A stretch of DNA of 31,692 nucleotides, taken from positions 1-31,692 of the forward strand of contig NZ_CALGFC010000031.1 in assembly GCF_937881195.1 (NCBI RefSeq), given 5' to 3'. The notes below the pieces were generated by a model. It was not told the origin of the DNA. It saw nothing but the letters and a program-made list of their open reading frames with translations, and made no database searches. The position numbers and the translations under genes are program-made. Shown here piece after piece: positions 23,790 to 31,692 of this stretch; position 1 is the first letter of the stretch; the number at the start of each line of letters is the position of its first letter. The DNA is from an uncultured Methanobrevibacter sp. Lineage in GTDB: Archaea > Methanobacteriota > Methanobacteria > Methanobacteriales > Methanobacteriaceae.

Positions 23790-24392
23790 ATGAACACAAA
23801 AGAAAAGATAATAGAAGCAACATTTTTATTATCTCTTGAGCATGGATATAATAATGTATCTATAAAACAAATTAAAAAAAAAGCTAACCTTTCAACTAGC
23901 TCAATTTACCATCATTTTAAAAATAAAGAAGAAATATTATTTTATCTAGTAAAAAAAAATCTTGTAGATATTACAGATGATCAAAAAGAATATATAAAAA
24001 GTCTTGAGATTCCTTTAATAAAAAAGTTGGAAATTCTTTATTATTATTCCTTCGGTAATGAAATTAATAGTAATAAAAAAAATATTCAAATAGATGGGCA
24101 TAATATTAATTCGAAAGAATATTATCTAATGTTTGCAGGAATTTATCATCAATACCCAGAATATAGGCATTTATTTACTAATGCAGGTTTAGAAGGTATA
24201 GAATTTTTTAAAGAATTAATTGATGAAACAAAAGATAAAGGAGAAATAAATAAAGATATTGATTCAGAAAAAATGGCTTTTTTCATTTTTTCGAATATGA
24301 GAGGAACCGTGGAAATATGGCTGAATTCTAATTACAAACCCGAAGAACTCATAGTTTCTAATCTTGAAATTATTGAAAAAATCCTAAAATGA
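23790..24392 (+). CDS. TetR/AcrR-family transcriptional regulator
   Basis: This 200-residue DNA-binding regulator has a classic TetR N-terminal domain: EKIIEATFLLSLEHGYNNVSIKQIKKKANLSTSSIYHHFKNKEEILFYLV (residues 5-54), with the recognition helix in STSSIYHHF. The C-terminal half would bind an effector and form the dimer. It is the part duplicated as a relic at 15144-15407. AAGGAT just before the ATG supports the start. There is no adjacent target gene on the same strand, and cbiJ is convergent. The effector and regulon are unknown. Confidence 0.92.
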   Translation: MNTKEKIIEATFLLSLEHGYNNVSIKQIKKKANLSTSSIYHHFKNKEEILFYLVKKNLVDITDDQKEYIKSLEIPLIKKLEILYYYSFGNEINSNKKNIQIDGHNINSKEYYLMFAGIYHQYPEYRHLFTNAGLEGIEFFKELIDETKDKGEINKDIDSEKMAFFIFSNMRGTVEIWLNSNYKPEELIVSNLEIIEKILK

Positions 24393-24469
24393 TATAATTA
24401 AATCTAAAAATTTAATTAAAATATTTTTCACTACCTTTTAATTAGAATTAATAAAAGAAATAATAAAAT

Positions 24470-25312
24470 TTAAAATTTATCTAAAAATATTTGAAGTTCA
24501 TTCAAATTACTAATACTATTATTAATATTTAAATCAGATATTTTAGGCCTATTAACTAATATTATATCAATTCCCAATTCATATGCAGCATTTACTTTTG
24601 AAAAAGATCCCCCTGTTTCTCCACTATCTTTTGTAATTATAACATTTGTTTTAAATTCTTTCATTAATATTTTATTAAATTCTTTAGAAAAAACTCCTTG
24701 CATAGCAATTATATTTTCACCACTAATTCCCAAAGAATTACATTTTTCAATAGAAGATTTTACAGGTAAAACTCTTACAAAAAAATTCCTTAAATTTATC
24801 TGATTAAATTTTAAAACTGATTCAATAGTATTTACTCCTGCCAAATGAAGTATATTTTTCGATTGAAATTCATTATTAATTAATTTACCTGCTTCTTTAA
24901 AAGAATTCACAAAAATTATAGAATTTTTAAATCTAGAATAATCAATATCTGGTCTTTCAAAACGTAGATAAGGAATATTGGCTGTTTTAGAAGATTCAAT
25001 TGCTGTTAGTGTAGCATTTGTTGCAAATGGATGAGTTGCATCAATGAAAATATCAAATTTATTTTTAGGCGATGTTAAAATATTAACTATTTCTTCTTTA
25101 GATAAAGGTTTACTTATTACTTTATCAGAACCTGCATTTTTAGCAATTTCAGCACCATAATCTGTTGTAGTAGTAGTTAAAATATAAGGAGGGTATTTTA
25201 AAGAAGAATTTTTTGAAAAATATTCATTCTTTAAAAATTTGATTATATTAATAGAATCTTTCGTTCCACCCATTAAAAAAATTTTAAACCTTGCTGATAA
25301 ATTTTTTTGCAT
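24470..25312 (-). CDS. cbiJ: Precorrin-6x / cobalt-precorrin-6A reductase
   Basis: This 280-residue enzyme reduces the macrocycle of (cobalt-)precorrin-6A with NAD(P)H in cobalamin synthesis. Methanogens need that pathway for corrinoid methyltransferases. Family signatures are present: FLMGGTKDSINI near the N-terminus, DIFIDATHPFATNAT around 95-109, PYLRFERPDI, and KDSGETGGSFSKVNAAYELGI near the C-terminus. I chose the ATG at 25312; an in-frame TTG at 25324 overlaps the GAGGAAT that serves as ribosome site. No other cobalamin genes are nearby. It is convergent with the TetR gene and downstream of, and on the same strand as, the calcium ATPase gene. Confidence 0.92.
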   Translation of the reverse strand: MQKNLSARFKIFLMGGTKDSINIIKFLKNEYFSKNSSLKYPPYILTTTTTDYGAEIAKNAGSDKVISKPLSKEEIVNILTSPKNKFDIFIDATHPFATNATLTAIESSKTANIPYLRFERPDIDYSRFKNSIIFVNSFKEAGKLINNEFQSKNILHLAGVNTIESVLKFNQINLRNFFVRVLPVKSSIEKCNSLGISGENIIAMQGVFSKEFNKILMKEFKTNVIITKDSGETGGSFSKVNAAYELGIDIILVNRPKISDLNINNSISNLNELQIFLDKF

Positions 25313-25440
25313 TATATTCCTCAAAAAACATTATTATAATCATTATTCCAATGAAAAAATTAATATTTCCAAAAATTATTATTTAAACTATTTTACAATT
25401 GTAGATAGCATAAAATAAAAAAATTGAAAATTTTAAATTT

Positions 25441-28053
25441 TTATCTTTTATCCATAACTTTATTTAAAATTTTCTCAGAAACAAGAATAGTAGCAGCTAC
25501 AATTATAATAAGTACCCATTCAGTGATTCCAATAGCAGTTGTTCGGAAAATCCCTTGTAAGTAAGGCAAATAAATAACTAAAAGTTGTAGTAAGAATGAA
25601 ACTGAAATAGCTATCCAAAAGAAATTATTTTTCTCATTTGAATTTGCCCTGTTATTTATTGCATTAAATAACTGATACATTACAAACACTGTGAAAGCAA
25701 CAGTAGTGGCTATTTTTATATTTCCATTAGTAGAAGTTAACTCATAGAAATAAAGAAGTAAAGTACCCACAGCCATTACAAGTCCTGCAATAATTATTCT
25801 AGTAAGGGTATTTTTATTTAATATATTTCCTTTTTCTGGTGCTCTATCCATTATATTTTCTTCAGCACCTTCTGTACCAAGTGATTGTGCAGGTGGACCA
25901 TCCATTATAATATTAATCCATAAAATTTGAATAGGATTAAATGGAACAGGTAAACTAAGTAGTGATGCAGATACAATTGTCAAAATAGCCCCAACATTAG
26001 TTGAAACTTGGAATTTAACAAATCTTTTTATATTATCAAATATCTTTCTTCCTTCTTTAATAGCTTGTATGATTGTTGCAAAATTATCATCTTGAATAAT
26101 CATGTCAGCAGATTCTTTAGAAACATCAGTTCCACTTCCCATTGCAACACCAATTGAAGCTTTTTTAAGTGCTGGAGCATCATTTACCCCATCACCAGTC
26201 ATTGAAACAACATTTTTATGTTTCTGGAGAGCATCAACAATTCTAACCTTTTGTTCAGGATAAACCCTAGCATACACCTGTACCTCTTGAACAATATCCA
26301 TGAATTGATTATCATCTAACTTATCTAGCTCAGCACCCGTTAAAACTTTTCCATCATTTAAAATACCAATTTCTCTTGCAATAGAAGATGCAGTAGATTG
26401 ATGATCCCCAGTAATCATGACAACTTTTATTCCTGCTGTTTTACATGAAGCAACTGCATCTTTAGCTTCTTGTCTTGGTGGATCCATCATACCAGCTAAA
26501 CCAACAAAAATAAGCTCTTTTTCTACTTCATCAGGATTTTCGATTAAACTATTTATATCCAAATTATTATTTTCAATTTTTTTATAAGCAAGAGCTAAAA
26601 CCCTAAGTGCTGAATTTGTCATTCCACTAATATTGTTACTAATAATCTCCTTGGTTTTTTCATCAAGAATTTCAATAGTCCCATTATTATCTATATATTT
26701 ACATAATCCTAAAATAATTTCTGGAGCACCTTTACTAAAAGCATATAAACTTCTACTGGAAGATATAGATGACTCATTATTATTATCCCCAGTTTCATGA
26801 ATAGTAGTCATTCTTTTTCTAACACTGTCTAAAGGAATTTCCTTAATTCTAGGATAGTTTTTCTCTAATTCTGATTTTAAATAACCATTATCTTCCCCAT
26901 ACAACATTACTGCTGCATCGGTAGGATCCCCTATTATTTTTCCATCTTTAATACTTGAGTTATTACATAGAGCACAAATTTGAAGTGCTTTTTCTTCATT
27001 ATTAAAAATCGCATCCCTTACAGTCATCTTATTTAAGGTAAGAGTGCCTGTTTTATCAGTACATACAACAGTACAAGAACCAAGAGTTTCTACAGCTAAA
27101 AGCTTTCTAACAACCGCATTTGATTTAGCCATCTGTTGCATACCTAATGCAAGAGTGAGTGTTAAAATTGCTGGAAGACCTTCTGGAACAGCAGCAACAG
27201 CAAGTGAAACAGCTGTCATAAATGTTGAAACAATATCATTTCCTTGGAAAAATTGTAAAGCAAATACAAGTGCACAGACAATAACCGCTATAAGCCCTAG
27301 TGTTTTACTTAAATTAGCAATTTTTTCCTGTAAAGGTGTTTTTGTATCTTCTTCTTGAATCATTTCAGCTATTTTACCAATAGAAGTATCCATACCAATA
27401 GCTATTACAATACCCATTCCTCTACCAGAAATAACATTAGAATCCATATAAGAAAATCTTTTTCTTATATTTTCATCATGAGAGCTTTTTTCAATGTTTA
27501 AGATAGCATCTTCATTATCATCTTCGCCAATATCACTATTACTATCTTTAAGTACAGGTAAAGATTCTCCTGTGAGAGAAGATTCATCTATTTTCAAATC
27601 AGATGTTTCAATCATGATGATATCTGCAGGAATCTTATCTCCTTCTTCTAAAACAACAATATCCCCAATAGTAAGTTCAGTACCTGGTATTTTCTCAAAT
27701 TCACCGTTACGTTTTACTACTGCCTCTGTAGAAACTAGATTCTTCAATTTTTCCATAGCTTTTTCTGCACGATATTCTTGTATAAAGCCGATTACTGCAT
27801 TCAATATAACAACTATTAAGATTACCAATGAATCGACAACTTCTCCTACAAAAAATGCAGCTACAGCAGCTACAATTAGAAGAGCAATTAATATATCAAC
27901 AAATTGCATAAAAAATAACTTAATAGGATGATCTTTTTCATCTTCATCTAGTTCATTTTTACCATATTTAGCTAAACGATTATTAGCCTCTTCCTTAGTT
28001 AAACCATTAATTCCAGTTCCATATTTCTTAAAAATTTTATCTAAACTAGTCAT
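25441..28053 (-). CDS. P-type calcium-transporting ATPase (P2 class)
   Basis: This 870-residue integral membrane pump couples ATP hydrolysis to cation export, probably Ca2+. The P-type motifs are in order: N-terminal cation-ATPase domain (GLTKEEANNRLAKYGKNEL), actuator TGES at 161-164, membrane helix 4 with PEGLP at 290-294 as in SERCA/PMCA-like calcium pumps, phosphorylated Asp333 in DKTGTLT, and the hinge GDGVNDAP. Late helices hold NPIQILWINIIMDGPPAQSLG, the P2-type M6 region. Length is typical and the gene is intact. AAGGGAT before the ATG supports the start. The ion is inferred from the subclass; Na+ or Mn2+ transport is possible. Confidence 0.95.
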   Translation of the reverse strand: MTSLDKIFKKYGTGINGLTKEEANNRLAKYGKNELDEDEKDHPIKLFFMQFVDILIALLIVAAVAAFFVGEVVDSLVILIVVILNAVIGFIQEYRAEKAMEKLKNLVSTEAVVKRNGEFEKIPGTELTIGDIVVLEEGDKIPADIIMIETSDLKIDESSLTGESLPVLKDSNSDIGEDDNEDAILNIEKSSHDENIRKRFSYMDSNVISGRGMGIVIAIGMDTSIGKIAEMIQEEDTKTPLQEKIANLSKTLGLIAVIVCALVFALQFFQGNDIVSTFMTAVSLAVAAVPEGLPAILTLTLALGMQQMAKSNAVVRKLLAVETLGSCTVVCTDKTGTLTLNKMTVRDAIFNNEEKALQICALCNNSSIKDGKIIGDPTDAAVMLYGEDNGYLKSELEKNYPRIKEIPLDSVRKRMTTIHETGDNNNESSISSSRSLYAFSKGAPEIILGLCKYIDNNGTIEILDEKTKEIISNNISGMTNSALRVLALAYKKIENNNLDINSLIENPDEVEKELIFVGLAGMMDPPRQEAKDAVASCKTAGIKVVMITGDHQSTASSIAREIGILNDGKVLTGAELDKLDDNQFMDIVQEVQVYARVYPEQKVRIVDALQKHKNVVSMTGDGVNDAPALKKASIGVAMGSGTDVSKESADMIIQDDNFATIIQAIKEGRKIFDNIKRFVKFQVSTNVGAILTIVSASLLSLPVPFNPIQILWINIIMDGPPAQSLGTEGAEENIMDRAPEKGNILNKNTLTRIIIAGLVMAVGTLLLYFYELTSTNGNIKIATTVAFTVFVMYQLFNAINNRANSNEKNNFFWIAISVSFLLQLLVIYLPYLQGIFRTTAIGITEWVLIIIVAATILVSEKILNKVMDKR

Positions 28054-28331
28054 TAAATCCCTTATTCCTTATAAAAATGATCATATACTTAAAAATATTA
28101 TAGTTTGAACTTGAAAAAAATATTTATTATTTATTTAACAGTTAAATTAAAATATAAGATTATTTTAAAAATAACTATTTTTTTGTATATTATTAATAAA
28201 TATGCTTATACATATTGATTTTTATACTTTTTATATTTTTATAATTTGATATATAATGAAAAAATGAGATATGTTAAAAAATTAAAAATAATAACCTATA
28301 ATAAAAAATAATAAAAAAGATTTATATATCG

Positions 28332-28862
28332 TTATATATTTTTCTTTTGGTAAAAAGCAGCTTTTTTATAGTTTACAAGTTTCATATCTAATCCTAAATT
28401 TAAATCTTCATTAAATAAAGGTTTTATAATCAGATCAGCACTGGTATTATTCACAATATTCCCAATATATGGTTGTAACTCTTGAGGAGGGCGAATTGAA
28501 TATATTAAATCCGCGTCAGAATATATATCCATATTAGGATTTTTAATATCATCTAAAAGAATATTTTCTTTTGCAGGGTTAATATCCGTTGCCAAAAAGT
28601 TTATATTATTAGACTTAAAGTTTTTAATAATATAATTAGAAACTCCAAAAAATTTACCAATTGCTATCTCTACAATTTTACATGAATATTTATCTTTTTG
28701 ATTATTTAGATTATTATAATTTGCATTTTGAATATTAAATTCAAAATTAAAATCTCTGAGCTTTTCATTTATATTAATTTTATTAATAGCCCCAATTTTA
28801 TTTTTTTTGTTTATAATGTCATTACAGTAATTATATATATATTCAGCAAAATCTTCCCACAT
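28332..28862 (-). CDS. UPF0146 family protein (archaeal, methyltransferase-like fold)
   Basis: This 176-residue soluble protein matches the archaeal UPF0146 family, whose pattern is a truncated Rossmann methyltransferase. Here it reads KIVEIAIGKFFGVSNYIIK, then FLATDINPAKENILLDDIKNPNMDIYSDADLIYSIRPPQELQPYI. The first glycine-rich turn is weak (IAIGKF), so S-adenosylmethionine binding is uncertain. An insertion of about 30 residues rich in Asn and Lys (about 25-60) precedes the fold. GGAGAT just before the ATG supports the start. It follows the DUF2207 gene by 48 bp, so the two are probably co-transcribed. The function is unknown. Confidence 0.85.
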   Translation of the reverse strand: MWEDFAEYIYNYCNDIINKKNKIGAINKININEKLRDFNFEFNIQNANYNNLNNQKDKYSCKIVEIAIGKFFGVSNYIIKNFKSNNINFLATDINPAKENILLDDIKNPNMDIYSDADLIYSIRPPQELQPYIGNIVNNTSADLIIKPLFNEDLNLGLDMKLVNYKKAAFYQKKNI

Positions 28863-28910
28863 AATATCTCCAAAAATACTTATAAAAAATTAATAAAAGA
28901 TGATGGAACA

Positions 28911-30728
28911 CTAAAATGCTCCACCTCCTCCACCACCAGAGCCTCCACCAAAGCCTCCACCGCCTACATTTGCAGAATCGGCAGAAGTTGCTGTAGAAAT
29001 ACCAGAATCAAAACTTGAAAACAATAAATATGTTCCCCCATAATTATAAAATATATAGCTATCACTAGAATCAAGAGTTTCTTTTGGGATTAATTTTTCC
29101 ATGGATTTTTGAACAGACTTGGCAACTCCTAATGCGGTTGCATAAACCAAATACTTATCCCATATAGCAATAGAACTAGGAGGATGTTCTTTAATCAAAC
29201 TAAAATCATTTAAATATTTTTTAAAATTCTTCCATTTTTCTTCTCTTTCTCTACCTTCAATAGTCCAATGCCCAAAAATATGATTAGGCAATAATATAGT
29301 TATAATAGAAGATAAAAGTAATATAATAGAAGTATAAAAAAGATTATTAATTGATTCTACCATGTTAAATGGGATTAATGCAAAGAATATTAAAAACAAT
29401 GTTAATCCAGAGAGAATAATTCCCAAAAATCCCACGATACGGGCTAAATTATATCCTTTTGAAATAAAAAATCGTTCAATACCAGTATTAGCTTCATATT
29501 CAATATCACTAGACCATGCATTAAAATAATCTCTAAACTTTTTAGCATGAAATTCCTTTTTCATATCACTTTCAAACTGATTTAAATCTAGCCTATTTTG
29601 ATTATCTGCAAACAGTTTTAAAATATCATATGCTCTTTCTTCTGAATCTTCAAGATCGGATTTATTTAATTTATCATCAAAAATCATTGCAGGGTTATTT
29701 GCATCTTCATCTTTTGAGTCAATAGAATAATCATCAAAATTTTCCATTTTAATATATTTTTTATTTACTAAATTTAATATAGTAGCTTTAAAAGCATTCA
29801 TATCCACAGAACCAACATTACCTTTATAAAGTGCATTTACAATACCTGGAGAATCATCAGTAGGAGGTTCATGTTCATAAATGCCATTATAGAGAATTTT
29901 TGGTTCTCTGCCATATTTAAAATATATAAATATAGGAACAATAGCTATTAATATAAATATAATACTTAAAATATTATAAAACATTCCAAAAAAATTTATT
30001 CCCCATTCATATTGCTTTTGTATATTTTCAAAATTAGTTAAACCATTTCCTTCCTTAACAAATGCATAAATAGGATCATTAAAATAGGTTTTTGGTATAA
30101 CCATTCTCACTTCAAGAAGATCTCCAGAATTTATCTGATTTGAAGTAGCTGAAATAGTATTTCCTTCCCATTTATCATTTAATATTAGATTAGAAGGGTT
30201 TAACCAATATTTTACTCCAGTTTTATTGTTTAAATGTATATATGTGTTGAGTTTACCTAAATCAAAGTCCCATCCACTTCCCCATAAAGTATACTGAAGA
30301 GTGGCACCATCATTATAAAGGTTAATAACATTTAAAAAATCATACTCATAAGTTATATCGACATTTTGACTAGTGATAGGGTCAGTTTTTTCAGGGTTTG
30401 AATATAAGTAGACAATTATATTTTCCTGTTGGCCATCGTTTGAAGTTTGAAATGTGGAATAAGCTCCTTTACTAGTTACTTTCAAATTTTCAATTTTCTC
30501 TCCGGTTTTTAGAGGAATATATCGTTTAACCCCATGATAAGTTCCAGAAAAAGAATAATGTAATGTTTCAACAACATGAAGACTACCATTTTCTTGAATA
30601 TATAAATGAACATTTGCAAAAGGTACTGAATAACTCCTATCTCCATCTTCAGCAAAATTAACACTAGTAAAAACAGCTAGCGAAATAAAAATTAATAAGG
30701 ATAATAGAATTATTGATTTTTTATTCAT
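28911..30728 (-). CDS. DUF2207-family membrane protein
   Basis: This 605-residue protein has an N-terminal signal segment (ILLSLLIFISLAVFTSVNFA, about 7-26). A large extracytoplasmic DUF2207 domain follows (SYSVPFANVHLYIQENGSLHVVETLHYSFSGTYHGVKRYIPL). One membrane helix lies near 250-270, followed by a cytoplasmic domain and two more helices at about 428-480. It ends in a glycine-rich tail (GGGGFGGGSGGGGGGAF), which is characteristic of the family. AGGAGTT before the ATG supports the start. It lies 134 bp downstream of lemA; this pairing is common in bacteria and archaea. The biochemical role is unknown, with envelope maintenance or stress often suggested. Confidence 0.9.
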   Translation of the reverse strand: MNKKSIILLSLLIFISLAVFTSVNFAEDGDRSYSVPFANVHLYIQENGSLHVVETLHYSFSGTYHGVKRYIPLKTGEKIENLKVTSKGAYSTFQTSNDGQQENIIVYLYSNPEKTDPITSQNVDITYEYDFLNVINLYNDGATLQYTLWGSGWDFDLGKLNTYIHLNNKTGVKYWLNPSNLILNDKWEGNTISATSNQINSGDLLEVRMVIPKTYFNDPIYAFVKEGNGLTNFENIQKQYEWGINFFGMFYNILSIIFILIAIVPIFIYFKYGREPKILYNGIYEHEPPTDDSPGIVNALYKGNVGSVDMNAFKATILNLVNKKYIKMENFDDYSIDSKDEDANNPAMIFDDKLNKSDLEDSEERAYDILKLFADNQNRLDLNQFESDMKKEFHAKKFRDYFNAWSSDIEYEANTGIERFFISKGYNLARIVGFLGIILSGLTLFLIFFALIPFNMVESINNLFYTSIILLLSSIITILLPNHIFGHWTIEGREREEKWKNFKKYLNDFSLIKEHPPSSIAIWDKYLVYATALGVAKSVQKSMEKLIPKETLDSSDSYIFYNYGGTYLLFSSFDSGISTATSADSANVGGGGFGGGSGGGGGGAF

Positions 30729-30862
30729 AATTAATAACTCCTATCATAAAAAGTAGAATTAAAAATTTTTAAAAAAGAATTAATCATTTACTAAAAAATT
30801 AAAATTTTCAAAAAATTTTATTTGAGATAATTAATTCTATATTAAATATTTTATTTAAAATT

Positions 30863-31414
30863 TTAAAATTTAACAGATGGTGCTGCTTTATCAGTTTCAT
30901 TTGCTTCAAAGAAATCAGCTTCATTAAAATGGAATAAGGAAGCAATTAAATTTGAAGGAAACATCTGACATTTGTTATTATACATTAAAACAGTATCATT
31001 GTAAAATTGACGAGAATAAGCAATTTTATCTTCAGTTTCAGATAACTGCCTTTGTAAATCCTGAAAATTTTGACTAGCTTTTAAATCAGGATAATTTTCT
31101 GCTACAGCAAATAAAGATTTAATTGCCTCAGTTAATTGATTATTTGCATTTTCTACTTTTTTGACAGAATCAGCATTCATTAAATTAGATCTAGCCTCAG
31201 TAATTTCAGTGAATACTTTACTTTCATGACTTGCATAACCCTTAACAGTTTCAACAAGGTTTGGAACCAAATCTATCCTTCTTTTTAACTGAACATCAAT
31301 TTGAGCCCAACCATTTTTAACTTTATTTCTTGCACCCACAAGACCATTATATAAAAACATTATAACCAAAAGAATTATAATTATAATTATTCCTATTATT
31401 AAATATAACCACAT
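30863..31414 (-). CDS. lemA: LemA family protein
   Basis: This 183-residue protein is anchored by one N-terminal helix (LYLIIGIIIIIILLVIMFLYNGLV). It then has the LemA signature GARNKVKNGWAQIDVQLKRRIDLVPNLVETVKGYASHESKVFTEITEAR and a coiled all-helical domain, ending YNNKCQMFPSNLIASLFHFNEADFFEA. The function is not established in archaea. I chose the ATG at 31414, five bases after AAGGTG; a GTG at 31420 overlaps that ribosome site. It is the first gene of a minus-strand run with the DUF2207 and UPF0146 genes. Confidence 0.92.
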   Translation of the reverse strand: MWLYLIIGIIIIIILLVIMFLYNGLVGARNKVKNGWAQIDVQLKRRIDLVPNLVETVKGYASHESKVFTEITEARSNLMNADSVKKVENANNQLTEAIKSLFAVAENYPDLKASQNFQDLQRQLSETEDKIAYSRQFYNDTVLMYNNKCQMFPSNLIASLFHFNEADFFEANETDKAAPSVKF

Positions 31415-31442
31415 ATTCACACCTTAATTTATTTTAATTTAG

Positions 31443-31692
31443 TAATATATTACTATTATATTTTAATTATCTATTTTTATATATGTTATTTCCATTAATT
31501 TATTTATATTAATCATAATATTTCTTTTAACAATATATTACTATTTTATTTTACATTAATCTATTTATTATTTATATTATTTCTTTTAACAATATGTTAT
31601 TATTTTATTTTGATTAATCTATTTATTATTTATATTAATTATAATATTTCTTTTAACAATATATTACTATTTTATTTTACATTAATCTATTT
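31443..31692. repeat. Degenerate ~60-90-bp tandem repeats at the window edge
   Basis: The core tttcttttaacaatat begins at 31521, 31580 and 31647, each followed by a variant of attactattttatttt and ATTAATCTATTT. A more diverged partial copy (aatatattactatta) lies at 31444. The periods are 88, 59 and 67 bp, so the units vary by small insertions. The array continues past the window and lies upstream of lemA. Confidence 0.85.

Overview
This window looks like a piece of an AT-rich methanogen chromosome, most likely Methanobrevibacter or a close relative in the Methanobacteriales. The reasons are the very low GC content, intergenic DNA that is almost pure A/T, archaeal TATA boxes (TTTATATA about 30 nt before starts), Shine-Dalgarno motifs of the GGTGAT/AGGAGGT type, a class III (archaeal) pilin signal peptide, an archaeal UPF0146 protein, an MJ1411-like aldehyde dehydrogenase, and a YcaO-TfuA pair of the kind that thioamidates methyl-coenzyme M reductase. 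The assignment rests on protein features recognised by eye, not on a search.

Layout. 1-5.7 kb, all minus strand: an MJ1411-like lactaldehyde dehydrogenase, a tadC-like membrane protein with a short class III pilin, an M24 Xaa-Pro peptidase and a HIT protein. 6.4-10.2 kb, plus strand: M50 intramembrane protease, YcaO, TfuA and a LarE-like sulfur transferase. These four genes look like a module for putting sulfur into a peptide backbone. 10.4-14.9 kb, minus strand: an unknown 142-aa protein, a four-CBS protein, a universal stress protein and an amidohydrolase. 15.1 kb: a truncated TetR copy whose intact paralogue lies at 23.8 kb. 15.8-20.1 kb: carA-carB. 20.7-21.7 kb: RimI-type acetyltransferase divergent from a Gdx/SugE-type SMR exporter. 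21.7-23.1 kb: a gene-poor stretch with several structured elements. 23.1-25.3 kb: a small unknown protein, the TetR regulator and the cobalamin-pathway reductase CbiJ. 25.4-31.4 kb, minus strand: a P-type calcium ATPase, a UPF0146 protein, a DUF2207 membrane protein and LemA. Degenerate tandem repeats occur at both ends of the window.

The least explained content is in the intergenic DNA. Two homologous elements at 10.94-11.11 and 11.37-11.52 kb each have a TTTATATA box, a 5' hairpin and a 10-11 bp long-range stem. The stem differs between the copies by two compensatory base-pair changes, which suggests a paralogous structured small-RNA family. A perfect 16-bp palindrome resembling a DtxR-family metal-regulator site sits directly upstream of the second copy's TATA box. 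Further TATA-plus-inverted-repeat elements lie at 5.95-6.06, 22.27-22.45 and 22.79-22.83 kb, and one without a clear promoter lies at 6.09-6.18 kb.
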